A stretch of 8,296 nt of DNA, from NCBI GenBank assembly GCA_028277485.1, contig JANQGE010000011.1, positions 1 through 8,296 on the forward strand, given 5' to 3'. A program made the translations under genes and the position numbers. The notes under the pieces are model-generated. The model searched no databases. It was given only the letters and a program-made list of their open reading frames with translations, and had not been told where the DNA came from. Below are positions 6,167 through 8,296 of this stretch, in pieces. Numbering within the stretch: position 1 is the first letter of the stretch; each line of letters begins with the position of its first letter. This stretch comes from Chlorobium sp. GTDB taxonomy: Bacteria; Bacteroidota; Chlorobiia; Chlorobiales; Chlorobiaceae.

Positions 6167-7306
6167 TCAAGACTTGACCAGCCTCAACGGGGCAGGTTGC
6201 TCGATCGGCGCATCGATCCTGATCTTTTCGGCGGCCTCGGCAACGGCTTCGTCGAGGATCTTGGCGTAGACCTCGGTCATCTTGATCGAGCTGTGGTCGA
6301 GCATATCCGAAACAACGTGCAGGGGCGTTCCGGCCGCAAGCTGCAGCGTGGCGAAGGTGTGACGCATGCAATGCATAGTCAGGTGCTTGTCGATCCCGGC
6401 ATCGGCGGCCCAGCGCCTCAGTTGAGTGTTCAGGTGGGTCTGTGCGATCACGTGCGGAAACACCTTGCCGTCGCCGCGCTTGCCGATGAGTTCCCGCGCC
6501 TGGGACGGCATCGGCCGCGACTTCGATTTTTTTGTCTTGCGCTGAAAATAGGACATCACCGCCGAGCCGCCCTCATGGTCCTTGATATCCTTCCATTCCA
6601 GATCCCGGATCTCCGAAGAGCGGAGCCCCGTCAGCGCGGCAAAAAACGCAATTTTCCGTGTTCCGGAATACTTCGTCGGCGTTTGCAGCAACCGGGTGAG
6701 TTCGTCCCTGGTCAAAAACTCGATCTTCGCCCTCGGCCCCATGGGGATCGTGTCGAAGCGTTCGACAAGGTTTTCCCGGATCAAACCTTCCCGGTACGCC
6801 CGGCGCAACCCGGCCCGGAAATAACTCATCTCGTGCGAAGCCGTTGACTGCTTCCACTTACCGGACTTGACCCGCGCCAGCATCCAGCGTTTAAATTCCG
6901 AACAGTGTCGGACCTCGAGATTTCCTATTGGCATATCAATGCCGGCGGCTTTGACACAATCGATCATCATTTTCCATGCCATTTTTGTGCTGTACGCCCT
7001 GCCATCCATACCAGAAGCTTTTGTCAAGTAATCCGAGAGCATGATACCGGAGCCCTCTCTCGACAAGCCAAACCTGCCGGACTGCACTTCGAGCATACGC
7101 TGTGCCCTGACCATTTCAGCGACTTTCTCCGTCTCCCGGTTATGTTGCCGCTGCTCAGGGGTCAGCCGCTTGTCGCCGTGGAGAAACATCCCGAGAGCTT
7201 CTCGCCGTGTTGTCTTGCCGTCCGGCTTTCGGATAGACTTTGAATATTGCAGGTAAAGACCGATCTTGTTATCAGCAAGCGGACGTTTGAGGATAGAAAC
7301 TTTCAT
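6167..7306 (-). CDS. tyrosine recombinase / phage-type integrase
   Basis: The 379-residue protein has a three-part integrase layout. Residues 1-45 (MKVSILKRPLADNKIGLYL, then GKTTRREALGMFL) resemble the arm-site DNA-binding domain common in Bacteroidota/Chlorobiota integrases. A SAM-like core-binding domain covers about 88-185. The catalytic domain (195-360) carries Arg229 in TGLRSSEIRDLEW, a lysine-rich strand (RKTKKSKS, 256-263), His312 and Arg315 in MHCMRHTFAT, His338 in LDHSS and the nucleophile Tyr347 in EVYAKIL. All catalytic residues are present, so it should be active in strand exchange at specific DNA sites. Its coding sequence is visibly richer in GC, especially at third positions, than the genes to its left and right, suggesting a separate origin. 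No tRNA or clear att core is visible. It is divergent from the AlbA_2-like gene and shares with it a 196-bp control region with inverted repeats. The start at 7306 has no obvious ribosome site. Confidence 0.93.
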   Translation of the reverse strand: MKVSILKRPLADNKIGLYLQYSKSIRKPDGKTTRREALGMFLHGDKRLTPEQRQHNRETEKVAEMVRAQRMLEVQSGRFGLSREGSGIMLSDYLTKASGMDGRAYSTKMAWKMMIDCVKAAGIDMPIGNLEVRHCSEFKRWMLARVKSGKWKQSTASHEMSYFRAGLRRAYREGLIRENLVERFDTIPMGPRAKIEFLTRDELTRLLQTPTKYSGTRKIAFFAALTGLRSSEIRDLEWKDIKDHEGGSAVMSYFQRKTKKSKSRPMPSQARELIGKRGDGKVFPHVIAQTHLNTQLRRWAADAGIDKHLTMHCMRHTFATLQLAAGTPLHVVSDMLDHSSIKMTEVYAKILDEAVAEAAEKIRIDAPIEQPAPLRLVKS

Positions 7307-7330
7307 AGTGCATTGTTAAGGCATGTTGTG

Positions 7331-7369
7331 AATCGTATATGGATCAAAATATACAAAAAAACGATCCAT
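7331..7369. promoter_or_regulatory. nested inverted repeats between the divergent recombinase and AlbA_2 genes
   Basis: Three overlapping inverted repeats lie here: ATCGT 7332-7336 with ACGAT 7361-7365, GTATAT 7335-7340 with ATATAC 7349-7354, and ATGGATC 7339-7345 with GATCCAT 7363-7369. The centre is A-rich. They lie 25-63 bp upstream of the recombinase start, a usual place for an operator or a recombinase accessory site. No regulator gene is seen nearby, so the binding protein is unknown. The rest of the 196-bp gap is AT-rich and I see no other gene or terminator in it. Confidence 0.4.
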
Positions 7370-7502
7370 GGCACATGTTCTATTGAATAGTCAGTCCACC
7401 AAAACCCTTATTTTATGCACTATACAAGGCATTTCTCCTTTTCTATCAAATGCAATTAATCTTCTTCCCCCATATGAAATCGGAATAAGCCCATAAAACA
7501 CC

Positions 7503-8183
7503 ATGTCACTTACCTGGTCCCAGCTTGAAAACATGCCTCTGCTCGACATCATCGGGCAGGGAGAATCAAGGAATACCGAGTTCAAACGACTGGTGCATTC
7601 CCCGCCAAAAATCGCAAAATCCATCGTTGCTTTTGCCAACACCGAAGGAGGTGTCATTCTCATTGGAGTGGATGACGACAAAAGGATAACCGGCATTCAT
7701 AGCGAGAAAGAAATGCTTGAGGTAATCCACGATGCGGTGAGACTGCATGTCGAGCCTGAACTTCAGATTGAAACGGAAGTCATAGAATACAAAAAGCGGC
7801 TGGTGCTCATGGTCATTGTACCTGAAAGCAGCGATAAACCCCACTATCATATTGCAACCGAGCGTAACCCTGATACCCTGAAAACACTGACCAGAAAAAA
7901 AGTGTATATGCGTGAAGACAGCCACAACAAAGTAGCAACGCCCGATAGGGTTTGTTTGATGGAATCGGTCCGCGACCCCTTGTTGCTCTCTTTCGGCACA
8001 CACGAAAAAATGCTGCTGGGTTATCTGGAAAAGCATGCAACCATTACAGCAAAAGAGTTCAGCTCGCTTGCCGGGATTCCTATGAAGAAGGCAATGCAAA
8101 CGCTTGTTGCCCTTGTTCGCTCGGGAGCCATCAAACTCTGTACCGAAGGCAAACAAAGCTATTACGCATTGCAGAATGCATGA
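7503..8183 (+). CDS. AlbA_2/Schlafen-like domain protein with C-terminal winged-helix-like region
   Basis: The 226-residue product has an AlbA_2 domain (also called Schlafen AAA_4) at about 14-150: GESRNTEFKR (20-29, the conserved E-x4-E-F-K), KSIVAFANTEGGVILIGVDD (39-58), then TRKKVYMREDSHNKVATPDR (130-149), matching the family's Tyr-hydrophobic-Arg closing motif. Residues 165-226 (HEKMLLGYLEKHATITAKEF, then SLAGIPMKKAMQTLVALVRS and GAIKL) look like a winged helix-turn-helix. Bacterial AlbA_2 proteins are often described as putative transcription regulators; eukaryotic Schlafen relatives use acidic residues of this fold to cleave tRNA/rRNA. Glu21 and Glu26 are at the corresponding place, but activity is not demonstrated. 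The gene is transcribed away from the recombinase. Its stop codon is 7 bp before a heptamer array. No strong ribosome site precedes the ATG, but the family's N-terminal pattern fits this start. Confidence 0.85.
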   Translation: MSLTWSQLENMPLLDIIGQGESRNTEFKRLVHSPPKIAKSIVAFANTEGGVILIGVDDDKRITGIHSEKEMLEVIHDAVRLHVEPELQIETEVIEYKKRLVLMVIVPESSDKPHYHIATERNPDTLKTLTRKKVYMREDSHNKVATPDRVCLMESVRDPLLLSFGTHEKMLLGYLEKHATITAKEFSSLAGIPMKKAMQTLVALVRSGAIKLCTEGKQSYYALQNA

Positions 8184-8190
8184 AAAGGAT

Positions 8191-8296
8191 AGTTGGCAGT
8201 TGGCAGTTAGCAGTTAGCAGTTAGCAGTTAGCAGTTAGCAGTTAGCAGTTAGCAGTTAGCAGTTAGCAGTTAGCAGTTAGCAGTTAGCAGTTAGCA
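8191..8296. repeat. heptanucleotide tandem array (AGTTAGC)n, continuing past the window
   Basis: Fifteen head-to-tail 7-bp units plus one base are present. The first two units read AGTTGGC and the following thirteen read AGTTAGC without a single error. The unit carries TAG (plus strand) and TAA (minus strand), and because 7 is not a multiple of 3 every frame is stopped within 21 bp, so the array is non-coding. It starts 7 bp after the stop of the AlbA_2-like gene. Perfect units suggest active slippage or recent expansion; it could also be where an assembly ends. Confidence 0.95.

Noticed and set aside
6095..6847. 250-residue plus-strand frame opposite the recombinase
   Set aside because: A shadow of a GC-rich gene with full catalytic motifs on the other strand; rich in Arg, Gly and Pro as expected for an antisense frame.
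7307..7502. att core site or tRNA target for the recombinase
   Set aside because: No tRNA-like fold and no matching direct repeat elsewhere in the window could be found.
7566..8156. 196-residue minus-strand frame opposite the AlbA_2-like gene
   Set aside because: Antisense to a gene with recognisable conserved motifs; no family pattern.

Overview
This window looks like an accessory 'defence island' of a Gram-negative bacterium with moderate to low GC. A green sulfur bacterium (Chlorobiota) or a relative in the Bacteroidota/Chlorobiota group is my best guess. The guess rests on the arm-domain type of the tyrosine recombinase, the style of the TPR and pentapeptide receptor-like proteins, and the terminal AGTTAGC heptamer array. 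No rRNA, tRNA or core marker gene is present to confirm it.

Layout in coordinate order. 1-1085 (minus) is the N-terminal part of a DUF4062-like sensor protein with a coiled coil and tetratricopeptide repeats, cut by the window edge. 1112-1200 is one copy of a dispersed repeat, followed at 1202-1236 by a rho-independent terminator for the minus strand. 1260-4820 (minus) is a compact three-gene restriction-modification-like operon: DNA cytosine-5 methyltransferase, then a 651-residue GHKL (MutL/MORC/Hsp90-type) ATPase with a C-terminal PD-(D/E)XK-like nuclease domain, then a Vsr-type nicking endonuclease. A TATAAT promoter box lies ahead of it at 4866-4871. 4900-5841 (minus) is a pentapeptide-repeat/TIR protein. 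5847-5927 is the second copy of the dispersed repeat, in the same orientation as the first. About 5935-6166 (minus) is a decayed, frameshifted 3' end of a umuC-type polymerase gene. 6167-7306 (minus) is a tyrosine recombinase. 7307-7502 is a divergent intergenic region with nested inverted repeats. 7503-8183 (plus) is an AlbA_2/Schlafen-like protein with a C-terminal winged-helix-like region. 8191-8296 is a heptanucleotide tandem array that runs off the window.

How it may work together: the methyltransferase would mark self DNA. The GHKL ATPase-nuclease, and possibly Vsr, would act on unmarked or mismatched DNA; no conventional restriction enzyme is visible. The TIR protein and the DUF4062-TPR protein look like stand-alone immune effectors or sensors. 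The recombinase and the umuC scar point to insertion or rearrangement. The two direct repeats bracket exactly the TIR + methyltransferase + ATPase + vsr block, so that 4.7 kb segment could be lost or exchanged as a unit by recombination. The roles in immunity are inferences; the protein families are read from motifs in the translations.
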